From NCBI GenBank assembly GCA_029260985.1, contig JAJDCE010000062.1, positions 1 through 14,793 on the forward strand: a stretch of DNA of 14,793 nt, in the 5' to 3' direction. Under the pieces are notes generated by a model. The model was not told the origin of the DNA and made no database searches. It saw nothing but the letters and a program-made list of their open reading frames with translations. This document shows, in pieces, positions 1-6,804 of this stretch. Position 1 is the first letter of the stretch. Every line of letters begins with the position of its first letter. The translations under genes were made by a program, and so were the position numbers. The DNA comes from Patescibacteria group bacterium. Lineage in GTDB: Bacteria > Patescibacteriota > Gracilibacteria > UM-FILTER-43-11.

Positions 1-180
1 GACGGATATATATATTATACATACCCCCTTAAGGAATATAATATTAATATGAAGACAATAACAAAATGTATAGAAAATAACGAAAAAATATATACACTTT
101 CTGGCACAGCTCCAGAAAAAACTTTTTTTCGTTCGGAAGCAATATTTAAAAAAGCGTTAAGTTCATTTGATTTTGAATAA
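1..180 (+). CDS. C-terminal fragment of a PsbP/DUF1795-like protein (5' end outside window)
   Basis: The frame is open from the first base to a TAA at 178-180, giving 59 residues with no start needed inside the window, so this is most simply the 3' end of a gene that begins upstream. The end reads ...YTLSGTAPEKTFFRSEAIFKK and then ALSSFDFE. The pattern of a strand ending in Tyr-Thr-Leu, a short turn, an amphipathic helix and a terminal SFxF resembles the C-terminus of PsbP-like or DUF1795 proteins, which are often small lipoproteins. That family call comes from memory and is tentative. A shorter reading from the ATG at 49 would give 43 aa, but the upstream frame looks equally coding. It converges on the next gene with only 12 bp between the two stops and no terminator hairpin there. 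Confidence 0.6.
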   Translation, partial: DGYIYYTYPLKEYNINMKTITKCIENNEKIYTLSGTAPEKTFFRSEAIFKKALSSFDFE

Positions 181-192
181 TTCCTAACTCCA

Positions 193-1251
193 TTAATCTG
201 TCGGCAATAGACCAATAATCTCATTTGTATATTCCTGAATTTTACACCTTAGCGAAGTATCAATAATTCCTGCCTCTATTGCATCCAAGACCCTTGTAAA
301 AGGTGGTAATTTCCCTTCTTTGATAATCTTGTTTAAATAAAGATAGGCCACTAGCATATATCGAATGTTTTTTGTGTGTTTTTCTAATATGGCAAAGTCA
401 GGCATTGGCAATTCTTCTGGTGATTTCTTTGCTTCTTTATAAATTTTGGCAAAAAATGATCCGTGAACAAAATTACTTCTCTCCGAATACAAATCCTTAA
501 TTTGTTTTTCAATATCGCTAATTACACTGCCTAGCAAAACAGCACTTCTTTTACGTAATCGATAACCAATTTCAGATTTGTCGCACTCATCTGAAAGGAG
601 CGTTTCCAAAATTGTAGATAGGGCTGCAGCCTCCTCTTGCCATAAAAAAGATTTTTTTCGAAACTCATACTTTCTAAGTCCAGTGAACATTTCAAAGGCT
701 ATAAACAATCGCCAGTCCTCCTTGTTCCACTTGGCAGTTCGTGGAGCTTCCCAAACACCATAAGTTGATTCTGTACTTAGCTTGTCAAAAAAAGCGCAAA
801 AATTTTCACTCTTAAAATTATTAATTCGATTTTGTGAGTGATAATAAACTGAAGGTAATTCAGTTTTTTCATAATTTTTGGCTATAACACTAATGCCCAT
901 TCCACTCACATAAAAAACTGGATACAAAAAATTAAGTGAATAAAGCTCAATTAAGGAATATATTTCACCAAATCCATCAGAAGACATATTTACGATAGTA
1001 TCTGGGATCATCAAACCCCATGAAGCATTATCAAATCTAACCTGAGTAAAATTAAAGGGTGTATTATCGGGATTTTCATACTGCCTGACTATATTATCAT
1101 TAAGCGGCTCAACAACCGCCATGGTGGTGGCAATATATTCATCGTACTTAAAAAGATTTAGATTCCAACATTGATAATTGTCCGAAAATTCAATAATTTT
1201 TTCCTCTTGGTTAATTTTTGGACCCGAGAATGCAATAAAAATTTTTTTCAT
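193..1251 (-). CDS. ApeA-like HEPN domain protein, putative RNase effector
   Basis: 352 aa. The C-terminal third looks like an Apea-like HEPN domain: a helix around residues 207-222, the R231-x-R-x-x-R-S-A-V-L-L-G helix (about 231-241), then the diagnostic RSNFVHG, giving R258-x4-H263. In HEPN nucleases this R-x4-6-H motif is the metal-independent RNA-cleaving centre. Residues 1-150 are probably a beta-rich sensor-like domain, which fits the two-part build of ApeA-type phage-defence proteins (usually somewhat longer). No membrane segment or signal peptide is visible. The gene lies 13 bp downstream of the 129-aa gene on the same strand, so the two are likely co-transcribed. There is no Shine-Dalgarno sequence before the ATG. 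The sequence is AT-rich compared with the genes after 3299. HEPN is well supported; a role in phage defence is inferred from the family and from its neighbours. Confidence 0.72.
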   Translation of the reverse strand: MKKIFIAFSGPKINQEEKIIEFSDNYQCWNLNLFKYDEYIATTMAVVEPLNDNIVRQYENPDNTPFNFTQVRFDNASWGLMIPDTIVNMSSDGFGEIYSLIELYSLNFLYPVFYVSGMGISVIAKNYEKTELPSVYYHSQNRINNFKSENFCAFFDKLSTESTYGVWEAPRTAKWNKEDWRLFIAFEMFTGLRKYEFRKKSFLWQEEAAALSTILETLLSDECDKSEIGYRLRKRSAVLLGSVISDIEKQIKDLYSERSNFVHGSFFAKIYKEAKKSPEELPMPDFAILEKHTKNIRYMLVAYLYLNKIIKEGKLPPFTRVLDAIEAGIIDTSLRCKIQEYTNEIIGLLPTD

Positions 1252-1264
1252 AATAATTCAATCT

Positions 1265-1654
1265 TTATTTACTATTTTTTTTACATAAAAAATCAAATAA
1301 ATCATCAACAGATTCAAATTTAGTATCTTTCGCCTGTTTACGAATAGCTATATATTTCTCACTGATAATATATTGAACATCTTCCTCTTGAATAACGACT
1401 GAAGCTTTTCTTTTAACCTGCTTATTTGTAAGAATTTTTTTAACAGCGATTTTAAGGAGGTCATAAGTCATACAGGTTACCAAGCCTGTTAAGATATTGA
1501 TCATGATGACCATTGGCAAATCACCAGCAGAAAGGCGTACTAAATCATCCCTAATCTCAAATTGAAAATCATCTAAAAATATATTTTTTACAAAATCAAA
1601 TTCCTCTTGCGTACTTTCGCGACCAATCGCAATGCTTATCTCAGACTTCTTCAT
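1265..1654 (-). CDS. 129-aa protein of unknown function, first gene of the HEPN operon
   Basis: I do not recognise the family with confidence. The 129 aa show an alpha/beta start (1-45), a hydrophobic helix (about 46-74, LPMVIMINILTGLVTCMTYD then a Lys-rich end) that could be buried or membrane-associated, a short beta pair (83-105, around RKASVVIQEED and YIAIRK), and a final acidic helix. This order faintly recalls the small 'effector-associated constant component' (EACC1) proteins that accompany effectors in ternary bacterial conflict systems; the resemblance is of architecture only. It precedes the ApeA-like HEPN gene by 13 bp, so it may act as its partner, antitoxin or membrane tether. 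The start is the ATG at 1654. There is no Shine-Dalgarno, but a perfect TATAAT lies 12 nt upstream. Confidence 0.6.
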   Translation of the reverse strand: MKKSEISIAIGRESTQEEFDFVKNIFLDDFQFEIRDDLVRLSAGDLPMVIMINILTGLVTCMTYDLLKIAVKKILTNKQVKRKASVVIQEEDVQYIISEKYIAIRKQAKDTKFESVDDLFDFLCKKNSK

Positions 1655-1725
1655 AAAATTACTTTAATTATAAGGCAAATCGGAGTAACATTCTAACTCC
1701 TTAAATCACTAATATCAACTAAGCT
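1655..1725. promoter_or_regulatory. Divergent promoter region between the two HEPN transcription units
   Basis: This 71-bp gap separates two divergent starts. On the minus strand a TATAAT box lies at 1667-1672, 12 nt from the ATG at 1654. On the plus strand a TAATAT box lies at 1710-1715, 10 nt from the ATG at 1726. Both distances would give leaders of only a few nucleotides. No convincing -35 is seen on either side. Between the boxes sits a small inverted repeat, GGAGT (1682-1686) and ACTCC (1696-1700), placed where one protein could control both units. The operator idea is inference. Confidence 0.4.
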
Positions 1726-3021
1726 ATGGATCCTCGGCCTATGCCAATGCAACAAAAATTTTATGAGGACATATTTTTACCTCATCTTAAAAATCAACCT
1801 GACGGCGAAACTCTTTTGTATCTCTATGATCGGGCATTTACAGCATGGACAATAGGTGTCAGTAAGGAAGAAATCGAAAATATGCTAATCATCCAAAAAA
1901 CTTGTAATGCTCTTGCTGATAAAAATGAAAAAATTGTAACCACTTTAATAACTGAGCTTTGGAGTAAAATGCACGATGAAAGGGTAATAACTGAAAGGTG
2001 CATGCAAAAGGTTAGCTCATTGAATGAAATTGATGATATTGGTGAAAGATATGACATTTTATTGGAATATTATAAAACCCTATTCGAAACTGAACTTAGA
2101 ATGTGGCTAACTTTACCGTATGCCTATTTATGTGAATTTATTGAACCAAAACTGAAAAAAGCTGAATACGAAGATTACATACTTGTCCCCGCCGGAACAA
2201 AGCGATATAAGATAAAAAGTTTAAAAAACCCAACCTTTCAGGGCGATTTTAGGAGATTATCAATCGGCTTTGATAATAAGATTAGAAATGCCGGGAAGGG
2301 GCATAATAATTATGAAATTACTGATAGTGACACATTAGTGTTACTAGTAAAACACCCAAAAACCCACAAAGTTATTGAAAGAATTGAATTGGATGAAAGA
2401 GAGCTCAAAGCTAAAGTTAAACTAATGGAAAGAAAGTTATGGCCATTAGAAATGGGGATAGTTATCTATTTAATAAATAATCCGACCATTAAGAGCAAAA
2501 TTCAGCCAAAAATTGATTATAAAATTAAAGAAATTGAAAGAATTTTGTGGGAATTTGTGAAGCAAAGACAAATGACAATGAAAAAATTTAGCTTTAGTAA
2601 AGATAGGAATCATTTGGAATTAGAGTTACATAAAGATGTAATTTTAGCGGGAAAGAAAGGCGGGAAGCTACATATGGATGGTTCATCACCTTCAGATATA
2701 TTTACGGATGAGGTTGAGGTTAATTATGACGAACAAATTATGGGCATAATTGAATATGCATTACACCTAAATCGAAAAAATACCTTTAACGTAAAAATAA
2801 AAGTATATGATGAAAGCAATGATTGTCTAATGGATTTAGAGTTCGACAAAGACGAAATAGCTAAATTGGCATTGGGAAAAAAACAAAAACCCAAACCAAT
2901 TAAAGGAGAAATTTGCAAAAAAACTTACAAATTGATTATTGAACAGGCGATACCAGAGGGTACAAAAGATATTTATAAGAAAGCATTGGATGAAATTAGA
3001 AAACAAAAGAAAAATTGTTAA
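1726..3021 (+). CDS. 431-aa HEPN-motif protein of unknown family
   Basis: The start ATG at 1726 lies 10 nt after a TAATAT box and has no Shine-Dalgarno. Residues 28-140 are helical. The segment DNKIRNAGKGHNNYEITD (183-200) carries R187-N188-x4-H193, the classic HEPN signature (R-x4-6-H, often with N after R), followed by the usual strand and Ile-x-Leu-Asp-Glu helix (220-235). HEPN proteins with this sequence are commonly RNA-cutting effectors or abortive-infection proteins, or inactive partners of nucleotidyltransferases. The C-terminal 150 residues are Lys-rich and mostly beta-like (for example about 285-298 and 355-380) and match nothing I know. There is no signal peptide or membrane segment. 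It is divergent from the minus-strand HEPN operon and shares its AT-rich composition. HEPN membership is moderately sure; the activity is unknown. Confidence 0.68.
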   Translation: MDPRPMPMQQKFYEDIFLPHLKNQPDGETLLYLYDRAFTAWTIGVSKEEIENMLIIQKTCNALADKNEKIVTTLITELWSKMHDERVITERCMQKVSSLNEIDDIGERYDILLEYYKTLFETELRMWLTLPYAYLCEFIEPKLKKAEYEDYILVPAGTKRYKIKSLKNPTFQGDFRRLSIGFDNKIRNAGKGHNNYEITDSDTLVLLVKHPKTHKVIERIELDERELKAKVKLMERKLWPLEMGIVIYLINNPTIKSKIQPKIDYKIKEIERILWEFVKQRQMTMKKFSFSKDRNHLELELHKDVILAGKKGGKLHMDGSSPSDIFTDEVEVNYDEQIMGIIEYALHLNRKNTFNVKIKVYDESNDCLMDLEFDKDEIAKLALGKKQKPKPIKGEICKKTYKLIIEQAIPEGTKDIYKKALDEIRKQKKNC

Positions 3022-3074
3022 AAATGTTCTAAAAACTATATTAGATGGGAAAATGGGCAGTACTACGTACAACA

Positions 3075-3207
3075 CAGGCTGTAAGGTAAAAAAATAGTGC
3101 TTATTTGATGCGCTTGCGCTATAAATGGAGTCACTATTTTTGTTACCCAAATTTGCCACTGGTGAGCCTTCGGCATATTATACCAGTGGCCAACTTCTTA
3201 CAGCCTG
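3075..3207. repeat. 133-bp nested inverted-repeat element (three-way-junction type)
   Basis: Outer arms CAGGCTGTAAG (3075-3085) and CTTACAGCCTG (3197-3207) are perfect 11-bp complements. They enclose two independent stems: AAAAATAGTG (3090-3099) with CACTATTTTT (3132-3141), and GCCACTGGT (3155-3163) with ACCAGTGGC (3182-3190). The second loop holds a further GCC-TTC-GGC mini-stem (3166-3174). Just outside, ACGTT (3210-3214) and AACGT (3219-3223) form a fifth small hairpin. The whole folds as a three-way junction. It lies 53 bp after the stop of the HEPN-motif gene, at the border between the AT-rich module and the ABC cluster. It could be a miniature transposable element, a recombination site of attC type, or a structured RNA end. 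The remaining gap (3022-3298) holds no gene; a weak hairpin followed by Ts (TATC-GAA-GATA-TTTTT, minus strand, 3240-3255) might end the ABC transcript. Confidence 0.75.
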
Positions 3208-3298
3208 AAACGTTAGCGAACGTCCCCACATCGCTATTCAAAAATATCTTCGATACTTCAGTTAGCTAATAAGACTTACTTTAAATCCACACACCCCC

Positions 3299-5077
3299 CT
3301 AATCCCCAATCTTCTCCATCACCACCTCCATCTCCCCATATTTAAGATCAATCTGATCTTCAGTCTCTTTCAGCTTAATACCTTGCTCCTTAATAACCTT
3401 GGTATCTTTTTTTAAACAGGCCTCTTGAAGCACCACCCCAATCCCCTCCTTACTTTTTTCTAATTTCTCAATCTCCTTCTCCAATTTTTCCAATTGCTTT
3501 TTAAGAAGGCGCTGCTGCTTACGATTCTCTTTTATATCTAAATACTGCGTCTTATTATCCGAGACTGTCTTGGAGGCTTTAAAGGCTTGTTCGTCCTCTT
3601 CTGACCAGCCCCCATTCGCCAAAAACTTATCATAACCATAATCAAGGAGGCGAATTTCGTTATTATCAAAAAGAACCAGCCTGGTAGCAAGTCTGGAAAG
3701 CATAGTCTCGTTATGAGTCACAAAAATAACAGTCCCTTCATATTGCTCAATCGCTTCCGAAAGAGCTTGAACCGATTCCATATCCAGATGATTGGTAGGC
3801 TCATCAAGCATAAGGAGCTGGGACGGATAAAGGAGCGTTTTACCCAGACACACTCTGCTTTTTTCTCCACCCGAAATGGTCTTGATACGCTTTTTCACAT
3901 CATCACCTTTAAAAAGGAGAGAGCCGCATAAATTTCGCACTTCCTGTTCAGACGTATTAGGCATAGCAACGAGCTCTTCGAGGATCGATTTTTCGGAATT
4001 AAGCTCCTGAATTGAATCAATTCCAAAATAACCAACGGCAAGGGTGGGAGGCATACGGACTTTACCGCTATCAGGCGTTAAGGTCTGATGAAGCAATCGA
4101 AGAAGCGTTGATTTCCCCTTCCCATTACGCCCGATAATAGCGATCCGGTCGGACGGAAAAGTAGTGAGGGAAAAGTTTTGAATAAGGGGTGCATCGGGCT
4201 CATAACCAAAGCTGATATCGGTAGCCTGAACCACAGAATCACTCTTACAGGGAATAGATCTGAAATGGAATTTAATGGTAGCAATGTTGTCTAACTTGTC
4301 TTTAATCCCCTGCTTAGCCAACGCTTTTATGCGCGATTGCACAAGTCCGGCACTTCTGGCGCCCGCCCTGAATTTGCGAATAAATTCATCCTCTTTCTTT
4401 CGTTTCTTTTCCTGATTCATACGGGTTTTTTCATAAGCCTCCTCATCCCTTTTTACATGTTCGATAAGCTTGATGGGTCCGCCTGCCATCTTCCGCATAC
4501 AACCCCTATGAATCATAACGGTATGAGAAACCACCAAATCCATAAAATGCTGATCATGCGTAACCAAGATAAAAGAGCCCTTCCAGGTTTTTAAGAAACG
4601 CTCAAGCCAACGAAGAGAAAGGATGTCTAAATAATTTGTGGGTTCATCAAGTAATAGAAGATCAGACTCGGAAACCAACGCCTCCGCCAAACGGATCCGG
4701 ACTTGAAAACCACTAGAGAATTCTGTGGGGGGACGATCAAAGTCATCTGTATTAAATCCAAGACCCATCAAAATGGATTTTGCCTTCCAGTCTTCATCAA
4801 CCACATTTATTGGCAATGAAGAACACACTTGAGCCAGAACGGTTTTCTCGGAGAACTTAAGATGCTGTTCCAAAGATTTCACTCGGTACCCATTCGGCAT
4901 CTCAACTTTCCCTTCCGTAGGGCTTTCAACTCCCAAAAGGATTTTCAGGAGCGTCGTCTTTCCCGTTCCGTTTCTGCCGATAAGCCCAATTTTTTCCTTA
5001 GGACCAATATTCAGATCTACATCTCTGAAAAGCGTTTGATTGCCATAAAATTTAGTGAGTCCGGAAATTGTTAGCAT
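3299..5077 (-). CDS. ABC-F family ATPase (ribosome-associated, EttA/Uup type)
   Basis: 592 aa with two ABC domains and no membrane segment, the ABC-F layout. Domain 1 has Walker A GRNGTGKT (34-41), a degenerate signature FSSGFQ (120-125), Walker B LLLLDEP (E145) and H174. The inter-domain linker carries the family hallmark FIRKFRAGARSAGLVQSRIK (232-251). Domain 2 has Walker A GRNGKGKS (316-323), signature ISGGEK (401-406), Walker B LMLDEPTNHLD (E426) and H455. The Lys/Glu-rich C-terminus (about 505-590) should form the coiled coil seen in Uup-like members. ABC-F proteins bind the ribosomal E site and relieve or regulate stalled translation; some give antibiotic resistance. It begins 10 nt after the permease stop (ATG, no Shine-Dalgarno), so it is probably the last gene of the exporter operon. 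The subtype cannot be fixed by eye. Confidence 0.93.
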   Translation of the reverse strand: MLTISGLTKFYGNQTLFRDVDLNIGPKEKIGLIGRNGTGKTTLLKILLGVESPTEGKVEMPNGYRVKSLEQHLKFSEKTVLAQVCSSLPINVVDEDWKAKSILMGLGFNTDDFDRPPTEFSSGFQVRIRLAEALVSESDLLLLDEPTNYLDILSLRWLERFLKTWKGSFILVTHDQHFMDLVVSHTVMIHRGCMRKMAGGPIKLIEHVKRDEEAYEKTRMNQEKKRKKEDEFIRKFRAGARSAGLVQSRIKALAKQGIKDKLDNIATIKFHFRSIPCKSDSVVQATDISFGYEPDAPLIQNFSLTTFPSDRIAIIGRNGKGKSTLLRLLHQTLTPDSGKVRMPPTLAVGYFGIDSIQELNSEKSILEELVAMPNTSEQEVRNLCGSLLFKGDDVKKRIKTISGGEKSRVCLGKTLLYPSQLLMLDEPTNHLDMESVQALSEAIEQYEGTVIFVTHNETMLSRLATRLVLFDNNEIRLLDYGYDKFLANGGWSEEDEQAFKASKTVSDNKTQYLDIKENRKQQRLLKKQLEKLEKEIEKLEKSKEGIGVVLQEACLKKDTKVIKEQGIKLKETEDQIDLKYGEMEVVMEKIGD

Positions 5078-5087
5078 TTGGAATGAA

Positions 5088-5849
5088 TCATGTTCTAAGC
5101 CGCCAACCCGTCTTGAGGATTCTTAAGAGCATCAAAGTGAGGATCACCGTCATCACTAATAAGAAGACGATTGAGTACAGAGGATTGATATCTGAAACCC
5201 CCAGAAACCCATACCGAAGACTATCAACCATGTAAAGCAGTGGATTAAAAACAGAGATTTTCTGCCAAAAAACGGGGAGCATTTCGATGGAATAGAAGAC
5301 ACCACCCAAAAAGATCAGGGGTGTGATGATGAAGTTGTTAAAAATACCCAGCTGATCAAAATCCTTCGCCCAAATACCGATAATCGCCCCCAAAGCTGAA
5401 AAGCACCAGGCGGTTAGAAAGGCAATCACAAACGTCAGAACCGGATAAACCGGCACAAGACCAGAAAAAAAGTAACCCACCCCGTAAATGACACCACCAA
5501 TCAAAAGTCCTCTAAAAACACTAGATAGAATATAAGCCGCAGTCATCTCAATATAGCCGATCGGCGCCACTAGCACATCAAAGATGGAGCCATGAAGTTT
5601 AGAAATAAAAATCGAAAAATTCGCATTTAGGCTACTATTTGTAATAATCCCGATCATCATCAAGCCTGGAGCAATGAATTCCAAATAAGAAAAATCCGTA
5701 CCAACATCAATTCGTCCCCCAAGCGAAACCCCAAACACCACTAAATACAGAGTCACCGATAAAATAGGTGCTAAAACCGCCTGACCCCAAACAGCCATAA
5801 AGCGATTAATCTCCCGATGAAGCATGGTCCTGAACGGAATAAGTTTCAT
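5088..5849 (-). CDS. ABC-2 type transporter permease (YadH-like)
   Basis: About 253 aa with six hydrophobic segments (roughly 20-42, 56-75, 105-130, 135-162, 170-192, 225-247) and the ABC-2 membrane-domain style: an N-terminal RTMLHREINRF amphipathic helix, an FIAPGLM motif near residue 60, a helix-breaking GGVFYSIEMLP loop and FNPLLYMVDSLRYG near the end. This is the typical length for YadH/DrrB-like permeases. It pairs with the ATPase encoded just upstream to form a homodimeric exporter, probably for a lipid-linked or polysaccharide compound or a drug; the substrate is unknown. I start at the ATG at 5849; a TTG one codon earlier (5852) is an alternative. It ends in TGA, the only such stop among the complete genes here, which supports the standard genetic code. 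Confidence 0.9.
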   Translation of the reverse strand: MKLIPFRTMLHREINRFMAVWGQAVLAPILSVTLYLVVFGVSLGGRIDVGTDFSYLEFIAPGLMMIGIITNSSLNANFSIFISKLHGSIFDVLVAPIGYIEMTAAYILSSVFRGLLIGGVIYGVGYFFSGLVPVYPVLTFVIAFLTAWCFSALGAIIGIWAKDFDQLGIFNNFIITPLIFLGGVFYSIEMLPVFWQKISVFNPLLYMVDSLRYGFLGVSDINPLYSIVFLLVMTVILTLMLLRILKTGWRLRT

Positions 5850-5852
5850 CAA

Positions 5853-5936
5853 ATAAATTATGAGTTATGAATTATAAATAATACTTGAGACTCGCACTCG
5901 CTAAAAGCTCTGAGCAAAGCCGAAGTGCACTTGAGA
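5853..5936. repeat. Intra-operon spacer with a 10-bp direct repeat
   Basis: The 84-bp gap between exporter ATPase and permease has no coding sign. ACTTGAGACT occurs at 5883-5892 and again at 5929-5938, the second copy running into the ATPase stop codon. The first is followed by CGCACTCGC. A related block (ACTTGAGAC, then CTCGCCACTCGCAC) is found near tRNA-Lys at 10135-10178. The end near the permease (5856-5882) is made of simple TGAGTTATGAATTAT-type sequence. It appears to be a dispersed intergenic repeat of this genome that also separates two operon genes. Confidence 0.5.
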
Positions 5937-6695
5937 CTATTCTTTTATAGCTTTATCGTGAACCAGATGCATATACACTTCTTCAAGTGTTGCCGCATCG
6001 TACTTTTCTTTCAATCTTGGAACTGTATTGATATCCCGGATTTCCCCTTTATGCAAAATCGCCACTCGATTCGCTAATTTTTCAGCCTCTTCAAGGTAAT
6101 GAGTCGTCAAAATAATGGTCGTTCCCGCCCGATTGAGCTCTTTTACAAACTCCCACAAATCATGTCGAAGTTCCACATCCACACCCGCCGTCGGCTCATC
6201 CAAAATGAGTATTTTAGGCTTGTGAACCAGTGCTTTAGCAATCAGAAGGCGTCTCTTCATACCACCCGAAAGGGCCCGGGAAGTTTTAAAAGCGTGCTCC
6301 GAAAGCTGCAGTCGCTTTAAAATCTCATCTACCCAACGTTCCTTTTTTGGAACCCCGAACATCCCCGATTGATAATCAAGCACCTTACGAACATTGATAA
6401 ATGGATCAAAGTTAACCTCCTGGGGAACCACACCTATCATTTTCCGGGTGATTTTATAGTCATCGACCACATCGTGCCCAAAAACCTTCACATGTCCGGA
6501 GTTTTTCAGAATAGTTCCGACGATAATGCCGATAGCAGTGCTTTTCCCAGCCCCATTAGGCCCCAGGATAGCAAAAATCTCCCCTTCATCAATTGATAAA
6601 TTAAAGTGTTTCAAAGCGTGCACCGCTCGATGCCCCTTGATAGTGGAATAAGATTTATTAAGCCCTTTGATGTCGATAGCTTTAACTTGAATCAC
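5937..6695 (-). CDS. ABC transporter ATP-binding protein (YadG/CcmA-like)
   Basis: 252 aa, a single ABC domain. Walker A GPNGAGKS (45-52), Q-loop Q92 in VVPQE, signature LSGGM (142-146), Walker B ILILDEP (E167), D-loop GVD and switch H199 are all intact, so it should hydrolyse ATP. The LxxxYxT start and the C-terminal SLEEVYxxL-like end (here ATLEEVYMHL, 235-244) are typical of ATPases paired with ABC-2 permeases. It is the first gene of a minus-strand cluster with the permease and the ABC-F gene. The start is GTG at 6695: no ATG exists before the conserved core, and a TATGAT box lies 11 nt upstream, pointing to a near-leaderless message. The substrate is unknown. Confidence 0.93.
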   Translation of the reverse strand: MIQVKAIDIKGLNKSYSTIKGHRAVHALKHFNLSIDEGEIFAILGPNGAGKSTAIGIIVGTILKNSGHVKVFGHDVVDDYKITRKMIGVVPQEVNFDPFINVRKVLDYQSGMFGVPKKERWVDEILKRLQLSEHAFKTSRALSGGMKRRLLIAKALVHKPKILILDEPTAGVDVELRHDLWEFVKELNRAGTTIILTTHYLEEAEKLANRVAILHKGEIRDINTVPRLKEKYDAATLEEVYMHLVHDKAIKE

Positions 6696-6804
6696 CTGAT
6701 CAGTTTATCATAAAATCATACAGTGGATCATGCATATATATTATCGCTTTAACAAAAATTTTATGATATGGTAATGAAAAATAACATATAATAATCAACC
6801 ACCC
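6696..6804. promoter_or_regulatory. Divergent promoter region with an 11-bp inverted repeat
   Basis: The spacer drives the exporter operon leftwards and the surface-protein gene rightwards. TATCATAAAAT (6706-6716) and ATTTTATGATA (6758-6768) are perfect complements 41 bp apart. Each contains TATGAT read outward. The left one (minus strand, 6707-6712) lies 11 nt from the GTG of the ATPase. On the plus side a perfect TATAAT at 6787-6792 ends 12 nt before the ATG at 6805. No clear -35 elements are visible. The paired arms could bind one regulator that coordinates both units, or be duplicated promoter elements. Confidence 0.45.

Noticed and set aside
2836..3159. 107-aa minus-strand frame across the end of the 431-aa gene
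   Set aside because: It is antisense to a better coding frame and runs into the inverted-repeat element; Phe/Ser-rich composition is typical of a shadow frame.
3075..3223. Integron attC site
   Set aside because: Folding and position after a gene are suggestive, but the nearest core (GTTAGCG) breaks the GTTRRRY consensus at two positions and no matching RYYYAAC lies at the other end; kept only as a possibility to test.
5088..5090. UGA read as glycine (Gracilibacteria/Absconditabacteria code)
   Set aside because: The permease ends at this TGA at the normal family length, and no recognised gene contains an in-frame TGA.
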